Shown piece after piece: positions 1 to 8,459 of a DNA stretch of 64,000 bases (position 1 is its first letter; each line of letters opens with the position of its first letter). The translations under genes and the position numbers were made by a program. The notes beneath the pieces were generated by a model, which ran no database searches, was not told the DNA's origin, and saw nothing but the letters and a program-made list of their open reading frames with translations. This stretch comes from Deltaproteobacteria bacterium (lineage in GTDB: Bacteria > Desulfobacterota > Desulfomonilia > UBA1062), in NCBI GenBank assembly GCA_018434685.1, contig JAHDOV010000015.1:142215-206214 (forward strand), read 5' to 3'.

Positions 1-212
1 CTCATGTCGGCAAATATCGGACCCAGGAGTATCTCGCTCAGATTCACGCCTGACTCGACCTGGTATTGGGCAATCCGTACTGTAAGTAGGCTGACGTAGA
101 CCATTGAATTGTAGAAGAACACCCCGGTAATACACACGAAGATGCAGGCGATCACGTAGAAAATGGGAGAGGAAAAATAGATGGTCAGCTCCTTGAGGTA
201 AACGCTACGCAC
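1..212 (-). CDS. ABC-2 family transporter permease, N-terminal part (cut by window edge)
   Basis: Reading the minus strand from a GTG that overlaps the stop of the upstream ATPase by 8 bases gives an open frame starting MRSVYLKELTIYFSSPIFYV, followed by a hydrophobic first membrane helix rich in Ile, Val and Phe. A cytoplasmic start, an early amphipathic LKEL segment and a TM at about residue 15 are typical of ABC-2 / GldF-type exporter permeases. The overlap with the ATPase gene supports translational coupling and a two-part exporter. The rest lies outside the window, so the substrate cannot be judged. Confidence 0.75.
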   Translation of the reverse strand, partial: MRSVYLKELTIYFSSPIFYVIACIFVCITGVFFYNSMVYVSLLTVRIAQYQVESGVNLSEILLGPIFADM

Positions 213-1140
213 CGGCACCCGCCTCCTCGGTGATCAGCTCCATGAAGATCTCTTCCAGGCTCATCTCCTTGCGTACGATCTCGAGCAGGGGGATCCGGGC
301 CTCGACGATCTTCTCAGCCATAACAGGCCGCAGGTCCCGGTCTTTTACCGTCTCGATGTTGAGGAACCTGGAATTCGAGCTGGACACCGACAGGACACCC
401 TCTATCTTTTCCACGATCTTTCGGGCCTCCTCCTGCCTGCTGCCCACCTGAATCACGATGAGCGTATGATCCTGAAGCCTCGCCTTGAGACTCTGGGGAC
501 TGTCAATAGCCACGATCTTCCCCTTGTTGATGATGGCAACCCTGTCGCAGAGCTGGCTCACCTCGGGAAGGATATGGGAAGAAAGAATAATGGTCCTGGT
601 CCCCGAGAGATCCTTGATGAGCTGTCTGATTTCGTAGATCTGCCTGGGATCGAGCCCGATCGTCGGTTCATCGAGCACGAGCACCGGGGGATCATTGATC
701 ATGGCCTGGGCAAGCCCGACTCTCTGCCTGAATCCCTTAGAGAGCGTTGCTATGACGGCATCCTTGACCTCTTCCAGGCCGAAATCCGCAATCACCTTCT
801 TTATTCGGGAAGGCACGTTGGCTTTCTTCACCCCTTTGACCCCGGCCACGAATTTCAGGAAGGTCTTTACCCGCATATCGGTATAGAGTGGCGTGTTCTC
901 GGGAAGATAGCCGATAAACCTGCGGGAGAGTATCGAGTCCTTCACCGTGTCGTGACCCATGACGGTCACCCGGCCGGATGTAGGCGGCATGAACGAGGTA
1001 AGAATCTTCATGGTGGTGGTCTTACCGGCACCGTTGGGACCAAGAAAACCGAGCACCTCACCCCTGTTCACCTGAAATGAAACATCAGCAATGGCGATCT
1101 TCGGGCCGTACACCTTGGTCAGGTTCTCGATGGTTATCAT
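205..1140 (-). CDS. ABC-2 type exporter ATP-binding protein (CcmA/GldA-like)
   Basis: A 311-residue ATPase energising the permease encoded just downstream. Walker A GPNGAGKTTTMK, signature LSKGFRQRVGLAQA, Walker B VLVLDEPTIGLDP and the H-loop SSH are all present, followed by a C-terminal extension of about 90 residues as in multidrug/gliding-type ABC-2 ATPases. I chose the ATG at 1140 (MITIENLTKVYG) because it has a GGGGAG ribosome site and matches the family start; the open frame extends 46 codons further upstream without family similarity. Substrate unknown. Confidence 0.92.
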   Translation of the reverse strand: MITIENLTKVYGPKIAIADVSFQVNRGEVLGFLGPNGAGKTTTMKILTSFMPPTSGRVTVMGHDTVKDSILSRRFIGYLPENTPLYTDMRVKTFLKFVAGVKGVKKANVPSRIKKVIADFGLEEVKDAVIATLSKGFRQRVGLAQAMINDPPVLVLDEPTIGLDPRQIYEIRQLIKDLSGTRTIILSSHILPEVSQLCDRVAIINKGKIVAIDSPQSLKARLQDHTLIVIQVGSRQEEARKIVEKIEGVLSVSSSNSRFLNIETVKDRDLRPVMAEKIVEARIPLLEIVRKEMSLEEIFMELITEEAGAGA

Positions 1141-1305
1141 GCAACACTCCCCATATACCCGGTAAAATCTGATGAGTCTCCAATCACAAGATAGACAAAA
1201 AGTCAATCCTGGGATAAACTCCCACCCGTAAGCCTGTACTGACGGGGTCGATACCTTCACGGACAACCGGGGGCTCAACCACGGTAAGTACCCAGGGGAA
1301 CTGAT

Positions 1306-2634
1306 ATGCTCGATGTTGTTGTTATCGGAGCCGGTTATGGCGGGATGAGCACAGCCGCACTCCTTGCCCGATCGGGGCTGCGTGTCGTGGTGATCGAGAA
1401 ATCACCACTGCTGGGCGGACGGGCAAGCTTCTACACAGACCACGAGGGCTATACCTGGGAATACGGTACCCACTCCCTCAGACTCGCACACAAGGGGATC
1501 GCCCAACAGGTCTTCTATCGGCTGGGAGACGAGATACGGTTCCTCCCGAGGGCAGCTGACTCGAAACTCATCTACAAGTCCCGCTTATGGGAACGCCCGG
1601 AGGGACTCCTGGGATTCCTGACGAACCCCATCCTGTCGTGGAAGGCGCGGTTCTGTCTGCTGCTCTTCCTGGCCAGGCTCAAAAAAGCCGACCCGGCGAG
1701 GTGGTTTGACAACACCCTCCTCGAGTTCTATCGAACCACCCTTAAAAATGATGAACTTGAAGCATTCCTCCCGTTTCTCGGCATGACCGTCATGTGTCCG
1801 GATCCTGCACGGGTCAGCGCAGGAGAGGTGATCGACTTTCTCAAGAGGGTCCTCGCCGCAGGAATCGGCGTGGGAGAGCCTGCCGGAGGATCCTCGCAGA
1901 TCTTGAACAAGCTCAGGTCTCACGTGGAGACCCACGGAGAGATCCATCTTGGCGAAGAGGCCACCTCGCTCCTGGTGGAGGGGAACCGGGTCACGGGCGT
2001 GGTTACCGATCGGTCGAGCTATCCCTGCCGGTGGGTGATCTTTGCAGGCAGGCTCCCTGAGCTCTTTGACATCATCGACAAGAAGTTCTTTTCCTGGGAA
2101 TTCGTGTCGTACTGTGAAGGCATCGAACACAGTTCCTCGCTGGTCTTTGATTTTATTACCGACCACCCGGCCGGCGATGTCCACGGGGGCATCCTCGGGG
2201 TCGATGTCCCGGTATGGGCACGATTCCAGTCCAACACCGACCCAAGCTTCACCCCTCACGGCAAATATGTCTCGACCTGGGGGATCCTTCTTCCCTGGGG
2301 ATTTGACGGCGATCCGGACGTCATCAGGCATACGGAAAACCGTCTCAAGACGACCATAGCCACCGTGTTTCCCCGCCTGCTCTCCAACCTGAGCCGGGAA
2401 CGAAAACTCGTTGTACCCGTCATGAACGGAACGGTGCTCACTCCCGGCCAGTCAAGGCCGCACCGGCCCGATGTCCGATGCGCCTCGATCAGGGGGCTCT
2501 TCTTCGCAGGAGATACTGTTCGGGGTGAAGGGTGTTCTGGAGATATCAGCTTCTCCTCTGCCATGATGGCAGCGGATGACATCCTCTCAGAGGCTTCCCT
2601 GAACGAGGCGGGGTCTCCCGCTCAAACGGGATGA
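1306..2634 (+). CDS. FAD-dependent oxidoreductase, phytoene desaturase (CrtI)-like
   Basis: 442 residues with an N-terminal FAD dinucleotide fold (VVVIGAGYGGMSTAALLA, then VVVIEKSPLLGGRASF) and a C-terminal FAD-contact segment (GLFFAGDTVRGEGCSGD). This pattern belongs to the CrtI / all-trans-retinol saturase / NAD(P)/FAD oxidoreductase family, which desaturates or isomerises isoprenoid or other lipophilic chains. An AGGGGAA ribosome site precedes the ATG. Nearby HMG-CoA reductase and a UbiE-like methyltransferase make an isoprenoid substrate plausible, but no carotenoid synthase is visible, so the substrate stays open. Confidence 0.82.
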   Translation: MLDVVVIGAGYGGMSTAALLARSGLRVVVIEKSPLLGGRASFYTDHEGYTWEYGTHSLRLAHKGIAQQVFYRLGDEIRFLPRAADSKLIYKSRLWERPEGLLGFLTNPILSWKARFCLLLFLARLKKADPARWFDNTLLEFYRTTLKNDELEAFLPFLGMTVMCPDPARVSAGEVIDFLKRVLAAGIGVGEPAGGSSQILNKLRSHVETHGEIHLGEEATSLLVEGNRVTGVVTDRSSYPCRWVIFAGRLPELFDIIDKKFFSWEFVSYCEGIEHSSSLVFDFITDHPAGDVHGGILGVDVPVWARFQSNTDPSFTPHGKYVSTWGILLPWGFDGDPDVIRHTENRLKTTIATVFPRLLSNLSRERKLVVPVMNGTVLTPGQSRPHRPDVRCASIRGLFFAGDTVRGEGCSGDISFSSAMMAADDILSEASLNEAGSPAQTG

Positions 2635-2648
2635 TCCAGATAAAAAAA

Positions 2649-2676
2649 GGCTGCAGTGTATATGCAGCCCTCTTTT
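2649..2676. terminator. Bidirectional hairpin terminator
   Basis: Perfect 7-bp inverted repeat GGCTGCA / TGCAGCC with a 7-base loop, preceded by an A-run and followed by CTCTTTT. It lies between the convergent oxidoreductase (+) and DUF2156 (-) genes, so it can end both transcripts. Confidence 0.8.
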
Positions 2677-2694
2677 ATGGTGTCAGGCGATAGA

Positions 2695-3774
2695 TCAGAT
2701 AATATTTGCAAGCCTGAACATGCTCAGGAACGACTTGACCGGCAGCGTCTCCTTGTGGGCACAGAATGTCCTGCAATCCCTGCCCTGGAACCTGGACTTC
2801 GTGAAGTGCAGTCCCTTGAAACTGTATACCATGTTCCCGTACTTGTACAGCAACCGGATCATAGTCTTGACGATCCCGGACTCATACTCGCTGTCTTGCT
2901 CGCCAACCACCAGGGGGGACAGGCCGAGGTGCATGTATTGTACGCCCTCCTGCTTGAACACCTCCATGGCATGCACCATGAGAGGATAGAAGATCCCCTG
3001 CTTGAAGTTATGGTTGAACCGTGAAATATTGGGAACATAGCTGACTATCCTGTTGTCGGAATAAACCGGGTCGAAATAGATGAACCCCAGCAGTTCATCG
3101 CCCTGATAGGCGTAGAACCTCCTGGTCCCCTCCTGATAGTCCATATCCATGGGTCTGATCAGGAACAGTATCTCCCGGTTTCTTACCTTCCTCGTCTTGA
3201 GCCACTCGTTGGTGAGTGTCCGATCCCCGTTTGGCTCATACTTCTCCACGAAACGGACCCCGTCCTTCTGAGCCTTGTTTATGGAGGTCCTCAGGACCTG
3301 TTTCTTCTTTCCCTTGAGATCCCAGTCCTTCAGGTCCACCACAGTTTCCACGCCGAACTGGGTCGCATAGTAGCCGAATTTCTCGGCGACAAGTTCGGCT
3401 ACCGGCTCCGATATCTGGGCAAATGCGGTATTTCTCGAATCCTTGAGGAATTCTCCCAGGATGAATTCCCGATCCTTCTCATCGCAGATGGGATCTGCCA
3501 GGACAAACCGGGTGCCCCACTGCTGTCTGTAGGCAATATATCCCACACCCGGGATATCGAAAAAGTGCATGCCCGGCTGCAGGGTGGAAAAGGACATGCA
3601 GTGATCCCCGTATTTCTTGAGGTAGGCTATGCGCTCATCAAAGCTGAATTTGTCTATCCCGGCGTTTTCAGCTGATTTCCATACTCTGTGAAGGTGAAGG
3701 GGGAGAATCTTTGCACCCTGGAATTCTCCTGCGGGCCTCTGTATGACCGTCGTTATCTGAGCACTTGTATTCAT
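2695..3774 (-). CDS. DUF2156 / phosphatidylglycerol lysyltransferase C-terminal-like protein
   Basis: 359 residues resembling the soluble GNAT-fold domain of MprF-type aminoacyl-phosphatidylglycerol synthases (DUF2156): FDERIAYLKKYGDHCMSFS near the N-terminus, GYIAYRQQWGTRFVLADPIC in the middle, and a second GNAT half (AYQGDELLGFIYFDPVYSDN, then MHLGLSPLVVG). No membrane segments are seen, so it is a stand-alone cytoplasmic version. GAGGAGAG precedes the ATG. It could transfer an aminoacyl or acyl group to a lipid; the acceptor cannot be read from sequence. It lies 21 bases downstream of the HMG-CoA reductase gene on the same strand, probably cotranscribed. Confidence 0.78.
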   Translation of the reverse strand: MNTSAQITTVIQRPAGEFQGAKILPLHLHRVWKSAENAGIDKFSFDERIAYLKKYGDHCMSFSTLQPGMHFFDIPGVGYIAYRQQWGTRFVLADPICDEKDREFILGEFLKDSRNTAFAQISEPVAELVAEKFGYYATQFGVETVVDLKDWDLKGKKKQVLRTSINKAQKDGVRFVEKYEPNGDRTLTNEWLKTRKVRNREILFLIRPMDMDYQEGTRRFYAYQGDELLGFIYFDPVYSDNRIVSYVPNISRFNHNFKQGIFYPLMVHAMEVFKQEGVQYMHLGLSPLVVGEQDSEYESGIVKTMIRLLYKYGNMVYSFKGLHFTKSRFQGRDCRTFCAHKETLPVKSFLSMFRLANII

Positions 3775-3795
3775 AATCTCTCCTCGTCTCTGTCT

Positions 3796-5403
3796 TTAAC
3801 GATTCTTTCCCAAACGTTCATGACTCGTCACCCAATCCAGCGAAGAGATGGCTGCCGCCAGAGAGAGCTCTCCGGCAATAACAACAGCGGCAACGATCTC
3901 GGTAAACTTTTTGACTTTGCCCTGACCATAGCAGCCGAGTACCTCCAGGCATTCGCGCTGAGTCGGCAGCCCGGTCCCCCCGCCATAGGTCGCGACAATG
4001 AGAGACGGAAGGGTAAGTGATCCGTAAAGATCCCCGTCAGGGGTTACCTCGGTAAAGAGAAGCCCGGTTGATGCCTCTGCAATATTGGCTACGTCCTGTC
4101 CGGTGGCAATGAACAATGCGGCAAGGGCATTGGCAGCATGCAGCCCGTTACTGCTGGAGCCGGCCATGAATGCACCGAGATCTGCAACCTTGCTGTGATA
4201 GACCAGGGTCTCGGGATCCACCCGCATGTGCTGAATCAGTATATCGCGCGGGATGGTGATCTCAGCAACGACCCTTTTGCCGCGGGTATTGAGTGTATTG
4301 ATCTGCGAGCACTTCTTGTCAGTGGACATATTGCCGTCCATATAGAAATGCACTATCCCTTTGTACTGTGCCAGGATCCAGTTGCATGCAACGAATGTTG
4401 CCAGGCTTACCATATTCTGGCCTGCTGCATCGCCGGTGTAGTAGTTGAACCGCAGGTGAACTAATTTGCTTACCAGATATTTCTCGATATCCAGCAGCTT
4501 GGCAACCTTTGAGTTGGATTCCGCCTGCTCACGGATCTCATCCATATGTTCATCTATCCACCAGGCAAAGTCCCTGGCTTCACGGGAGGACTTAAACACG
4601 AATACCGGGGCACGCTGCATCTTGTCTTCCAGGATGGTTGTGGTGATGCCGCCGCACATATTGAGGATCTTCATGCCGCGGTTGTATGAGGCAACCAGTG
4701 AACCTTCGCTGGTACACAGAGGAATAAGGAACTCGCCTTTTGCATACTCTCCATTGACCCTGATGGGGCCTGCAAAACCCATGGGGATCTGTGCAACACC
4801 GGTGAAATTTTCGATGTTGCCCTGGGTAAGAGCCGAATCAAAGGAATACTGCTTGATATGGTTGAGTTTTGTTCCCGAGAAGTCCTCTACAAATTCCTGC
4901 CGCTTCTCAATGATCTCAGGTTCATAATTAGCCAGCTTGTTACAGGGTATTCTCTGCTGCTCCACCCTGGTCTCAACAACGCTGTCAATGGCAGCCAGGT
5001 CTAACACGCCGAATTGCCCTGTTTCAATGGAAAGGGTAATCTGGTGTTCCTGGTTTTTGCTCAGTGTCTCTGTTCTTGCGTGAATCTCCATATCCTCACC
5101 AAAAGGAAAAGGAATGGCTTTTTTCATATCAATTTCAGTGGCCTTGCGCCGCGAACCGTTGGTTCTGACAACTATATTATGCAATGGAATTTCTTTGCCG
5201 TTGATGGTTACGTCGAAGACCCCTGTGAGCATTGCTTCTCGTATCTGATTCTTGATGCAGAAGCTCACGCCGTCTTCGACGTTTTTCAGACTGCCGGTTG
5301 AATACATTTTCTTAATGATAAGGGGGGATACTGTTACCTGATTCTTTGGCTCAGTTATGCTGCTCAGCGAGATCACCCTATGCTTAGTTGTCTGATTTCT
5401 CAT
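3796..5403 (-). CDS. Hydroxymethylglutaryl-CoA reductase, class-I-like, with extra N-terminal domain
   Basis: 535 residues. The C-terminal about 370 residues form a complete HMG-CoA reductase with the full catalytic set: Glu233 (CTSEGSLVAS), Lys363 (TDKKCSQIN), Asp437 (ATGQD) and His528 in the C-terminal flap (VTSHERLGKNR). DAAGQNMV and GGGTGLPTQRE are also present. The DKK motif and the C-terminal SHxxxxxN flap are class I (eukaryote/archaeal) features. Residues 1-160 are an additional soluble domain with no membrane helices, unlike eukaryotic enzymes. Start chosen at 5403 because of a GGAAGGG site; the frame is open for 36 codons more. Role: reduction of HMG-CoA to mevalonate, presumably biosynthetic. 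Confidence 0.93.
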   Translation of the reverse strand: MRNQTTKHRVISLSSITEPKNQVTVSPLIIKKMYSTGSLKNVEDGVSFCIKNQIREAMLTGVFDVTINGKEIPLHNIVVRTNGSRRKATEIDMKKAIPFPFGEDMEIHARTETLSKNQEHQITLSIETGQFGVLDLAAIDSVVETRVEQQRIPCNKLANYEPEIIEKRQEFVEDFSGTKLNHIKQYSFDSALTQGNIENFTGVAQIPMGFAGPIRVNGEYAKGEFLIPLCTSEGSLVASYNRGMKILNMCGGITTTILEDKMQRAPVFVFKSSREARDFAWWIDEHMDEIREQAESNSKVAKLLDIEKYLVSKLVHLRFNYYTGDAAGQNMVSLATFVACNWILAQYKGIVHFYMDGNMSTDKKCSQINTLNTRGKRVVAEITIPRDILIQHMRVDPETLVYHSKVADLGAFMAGSSSNGLHAANALAALFIATGQDVANIAEASTGLLFTEVTPDGDLYGSLTLPSLIVATYGGGTGLPTQRECLEVLGCYGQGKVKKFTEIVAAVVIAGELSLAAAISSLDWVTSHERLGKNR

Positions 5404-5710
5404 AAATCCCTTCCTTTCATTGTATTCTTGAGTAAGAATTGCACAGTGTTTGTTTGCTTTGAATGCCAACACATTCTTTGCATGGAGGGGAACTTTCACG
5501 AAACGTGCCAAGAAATACCTGAGAAAACACGAAAGAAATACGAGATTAATATCAGGTGTTACCTGATATCTATTATGGTAGATCTATTATTATCAATGAC
5601 TTGTGTATTTCGGGGATCAATCCGATATTTTTCATAGGTGAAATATTTTTCCACTTCTTGAGGGAAAAGGATTACCCGGTAGCCGGTGCCCCGGGTAATC
5701 CGAGACCATT
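5404..5710. promoter_or_regulatory. Intergenic region with palindromic operator upstream of HMG-CoA reductase
   Basis: This 307-base AT-rich gap is the presumed promoter of the HMG-CoA reductase gene. At 5549-5569 it holds a perfect inverted repeat, arms ATATCAGGT and ACCTGATAT separated by GTT, with the look of a dimeric repressor site. It sits about 146 bases before the start codon. No coding potential was recognised here. Confidence 0.55.
5669..5701 (-). terminator. Hairpin terminator of the methyltransferase gene
   Basis: Perfect 11-bp inverted repeat GGATTACCCGG / CCGGGTAATCC with an 11-base loop. On the minus strand it is followed by TTTTCCC, directly after the methyltransferase stop codon. 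Confidence 0.75.
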
Positions 5711-6355
5711 TTATCCCTTCTGTGCCCGGATTGAATAGTACCGGTCATCAAAGAGAAACTGCAAATATTTTACGTCAGTTATCTCAAGACCCAGCTGTTT
5801 CATCTGCGTCTGATAATCGTATACCGGGTGGAAGGCGTTCTTGGCCATCACCACAAAGATAATATCAGCAATGTACCAGTATATGTTCTGGAATAATTTC
5901 GAGACAGGACCGCCGGAAGGGAGCGAGAAATCGCCGACAACCACATGGCCGCCCTTTTTTGCGAGCTTGCTCAGGTGCTCGAGGACCTTGGTGACCATAT
6001 TCTTCTCGAAGACGTTCAGGAAGAAATTCGCATACACGACATCATACTGATGATATTCATCAAACTTCAGGATATCCTGATGGACCCGTCTGATCGGGTG
6101 CGTAAAATAACGGCCCCGGGTTCTCTTGTCAAGAATATTGAGCATGGACTCCGACAGGTCGACGACGGTAACCTCCGCACCCAGCTCAGCTGCCCCGATG
6201 GCATCTATGCCCTGCCCTACCCCTGCAAACAGAACCTTGTCATCGGGCTTGATGTACCCATGCATGGCTGTCTTGCATTTATCGATCTGTCCTGCAGAGA
6301 ATATCATTGCCAGAAAATCATACAACGGACCAATTATCTTATACTTATCATTCAT
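5711..6355 (-). CDS. Class I SAM-dependent methyltransferase (UbiE-like)
   Basis: 214 residues. SAM-binding motif I is VLFAGVGQGIDAIGAA (about residues 41-56), the acidic strand 2 is VTVVDLSESM, and a post-I segment YDVVYANFFLNVF follows. This is the UbiE/COQ5 or Methyltransf_11 type. The C-terminal part contains a hydrophobic stretch (WYIADIIFVVMAKNAF), hinting at a membrane-associated or lipid substrate. It is transcribed in the same direction as the HMG-CoA reductase gene but separated by a terminator. Quinone or isoprenoid methylation is possible; unproven. Confidence 0.82.
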   Translation of the reverse strand: MNDKYKIIGPLYDFLAMIFSAGQIDKCKTAMHGYIKPDDKVLFAGVGQGIDAIGAAELGAEVTVVDLSESMLNILDKRTRGRYFTHPIRRVHQDILKFDEYHQYDVVYANFFLNVFEKNMVTKVLEHLSKLAKKGGHVVVGDFSLPSGGPVSKLFQNIYWYIADIIFVVMAKNAFHPVYDYQTQMKQLGLEITDVKYLQFLFDDRYYSIRAQKG

Positions 6356-6628
6356 GCCCTCTCTCCTTCACAACCATTATATGTAACGGAATCACCAGCA
6401 AACAACAGCACATGTGTCCTATTTCTGGGCTGATACAATAGATTCTTCCTCACTGGCTGTCAAGGTCAAAACAGGATCGTCCCTCAGGTACGCCGTGCAT
6501 TCAAGCCATGGCACACGCTATAGAACACAAGAGGAATACGGGGCATATCGAACCCCGCAGCCCTCAACAGCGTGCCACGGTCTCATGTACACCGTCACCT
6601 GCCGGCATGATTCTGTGACAAGTCTAGC

Positions 6629-6808
6629 TCAGTGTGCCTTTTCCAGTACCCCCAGCGCCTCATCATAGTCGAGCCCCTCGAGGTTAAAGATGAGGGACCC
6701 GTCATGTACCGCCGCCCTGGCAATGGCAGGGCGCTGTTCTTCGGACACGCCTGCATCCCGAAGCCGTAGAGGCAGACCGCTTATCCGGTTGAGTCTGTTC
6801 AGGAGGCA
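6629..6808 (-). pseudogene. C-terminal remnant of an iron-containing alcohol dehydrogenase
   Basis: A 60-codon open stretch on the minus strand between in-frame stops reads LNRLNRISGLPLRLRDAGVS, then EEQRPAIARAAVHDGSLIFN, ending VLEKAH. This is the helical C-terminus of the iron-dependent alcohol dehydrogenase family (compare the SEMGVKEQDIEKAAELSLSD segment of the intact gene ending at 12075). Everything upstream of this tail, including the metal site, is missing; the sequence before it is the region just downstream of the C69 peptidase gene. Read as a decayed gene. The flanking 6356-6628 shows no gene. Confidence 0.7.
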
Positions 6809-6891
6809 TTATCCTATAAAATCATGGGTTCTTGATCTGAGCGCACATCAGGCCTGCCGATTGCCCATGCCATGCATTGAGCCCTGTCACC

Positions 6892-8199
6892 TCACCCGGG
6901 AACCGAATCACGCACGCCCACCCTCTTTCCTGCGAGCGGGACACCGCGGCGCCTGGCCATGCGCACCCAAAAGGCGTTGTGCAGGACCCGGAGGTCCTTC
7001 TTGATTCCCCGCATGTTCTCGGTCCATGCCGTCTCGTTCATCGATGCCCTGGTGAACGCCTCAGACGAGAGCTCAGCGAGAGATGCATCCCGCGTGTCGA
7101 ACCGGTAGAAGGGAAGCCCCTGGCAGTAGCGCTCCTCCATTTCGCTCACCTCCCCGGCCATGGCACTGCAAAGGCCTCTATAGCGCAGGACAGCATCGAT
7201 ATGGAATGCCTCGTGCCGCCACCAGTAGGAGTCCTCCGCGTATCGCGGTCCCGCTGCAGCAACTCCCCCGGGCGGGCAGGCAGGCAGGAACGGTTTGAAA
7301 GGGGTCAGGCACGGACATGATCCGGCCGTGACAAAGATCTTGAACCCGTCATCGGCATCGAGTGCAACCACCATGGACCCCGTGGTCTGGGACTTCCGGA
7401 TCAGGGGACCGGCGGCATGCATGCACACATCCTGGTTGAAGCCCGTCAGCGGGTGCCTCCCCCGATGAGACCTGAGCATGGCAAAGGCGTCTGTTACAGT
7501 GAAGCTGCCCCTTCTGCGTTCCAGCTGTTCGAGGTTCTGCTGCCTCCTGGCGGCACTCCCGGCGAACCGGGTGATCAGGGGGTCAGCAAGGGCATCGACC
7601 CGCACATCCGGCGCAAAACTCGAGGAGACCCCTGCGGTTTTTGTTGTGATCCCGTTGGATATCGCCGCATAGTCCTTCGGATGGGTAAGGACATAATCCC
7701 TCCCCATGGTCTCCAGCACGATGATGTCGCTGCGGTCCATAATCAGGTAGGAATTCATGTACTGGAATCCCTTGTCCGTATAGCCGCAGGGACCGGCCTG
7801 ACCATAGCGCCTGAGCAGGTCGATGATGACATGTGCTGCCTCGTGGGCCGTGTCTGCCCTTTCAAGTCCGAGCCGCAGGAGGTCCATGCCGATGAGCCCG
7901 GGGGCCTTCTCCGGCTTGATCCTTGTAAAGAGGGCCTCGTTGCCGATGACCACGCCCTTTTCATTCACCCCCATCTCGGCTCCCCAGAGCCAGAACGGCT
8001 TCGAGAGCACGAGGGCACGGGTCGATGCCACCTGGGGTATGGAGCTATACGTGCACATCATGGTTTCTCCACGTGTATGCTTTCTCCCCGGTATTGAGAC
8101 GACGATCTGAGCCTCATCGGGCTCCCTGTCGGAATTCTTCCCGAAGATGGACTCTCCACCGCGTGTACAGGCAGAACCTATTGCAAAGGTATCACACAT
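6892..8199 (-). CDS. C69-family peptidase / secernin-like N-terminal nucleophile hydrolase
   Basis: 435 residues beginning MCDTFAIGSACTRGG, where Cys2 would be the N-terminal nucleophile after Met removal, followed by FGKNSDREPDEAQ, the hallmark of dipeptidase-D/secernin (peptidase family C69) proteins. Start placed at 8199 with a GGGGGTG ribosome site so that Cys follows Met directly; the open frame extends 20 codons further but would bury the nucleophile. No signal peptide. Likely hydrolyses dipeptides or related amides in the cytoplasm. It diverges from the aldehyde oxidoreductase operon across a 260-base AT-rich gap. Confidence 0.85.
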   Translation of the reverse strand: MCDTFAIGSACTRGGESIFGKNSDREPDEAQIVVSIPGRKHTRGETMMCTYSSIPQVASTRALVLSKPFWLWGAEMGVNEKGVVIGNEALFTRIKPEKAPGLIGMDLLRLGLERADTAHEAAHVIIDLLRRYGQAGPCGYTDKGFQYMNSYLIMDRSDIIVLETMGRDYVLTHPKDYAAISNGITTKTAGVSSSFAPDVRVDALADPLITRFAGSAARRQQNLEQLERRRGSFTVTDAFAMLRSHRGRHPLTGFNQDVCMHAAGPLIRKSQTTGSMVVALDADDGFKIFVTAGSCPCLTPFKPFLPACPPGGVAAAGPRYAEDSYWWRHEAFHIDAVLRYRGLCSAMAGEVSEMEERYCQGLPFYRFDTRDASLAELSSEAFTRASMNETAWTENMRGIKKDLRVLHNAFWVRMARRRGVPLAGKRVGVRDSVPG

Positions 8200-8459
8200 A
8201 AGCACCCCCGGCATGGGCATCTCACGGCACCGGAGATTGCCCTGAAATCCCCTCAGCATCTCTGAGAGAATACCATTTTTATCCTTGACTCATGAAAGAA
8301 AGCCATGTTCAATATACGCGAAGTCGTTTTCATTGTCATTTATAATGAAATGTTATCATTAATTTTATCAACCGATGTCTGCCATTGCTGCAGAGATCTG
8401 GACTTTGTTTCTGGTATGACTATATTACTATATTATTACCAAATTGCAGGAGGTATGTA
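8200..8459. promoter_or_regulatory. Divergent promoter region, C69 peptidase / aldehyde oxidoreductase
   Basis: AT-rich 260-base gap between two divergent genes. An AGGAGGT ribosome site lies 6 bases before the aldehyde oxidoreductase start. Repeated ATTT/AAAT tracts near 8335-8370 are the likely promoter core, but no exact operator or riboswitch was recognised. Confidence 0.45.

Noticed and set aside
6500..6585. Imperfect inverted repeat (GGCACACGCT / AGCGTGCC) with inner CGGGG / CCCCG
   Set aside because: Bulged outer stem and no gene just upstream to terminate; too weak to call an RNA.
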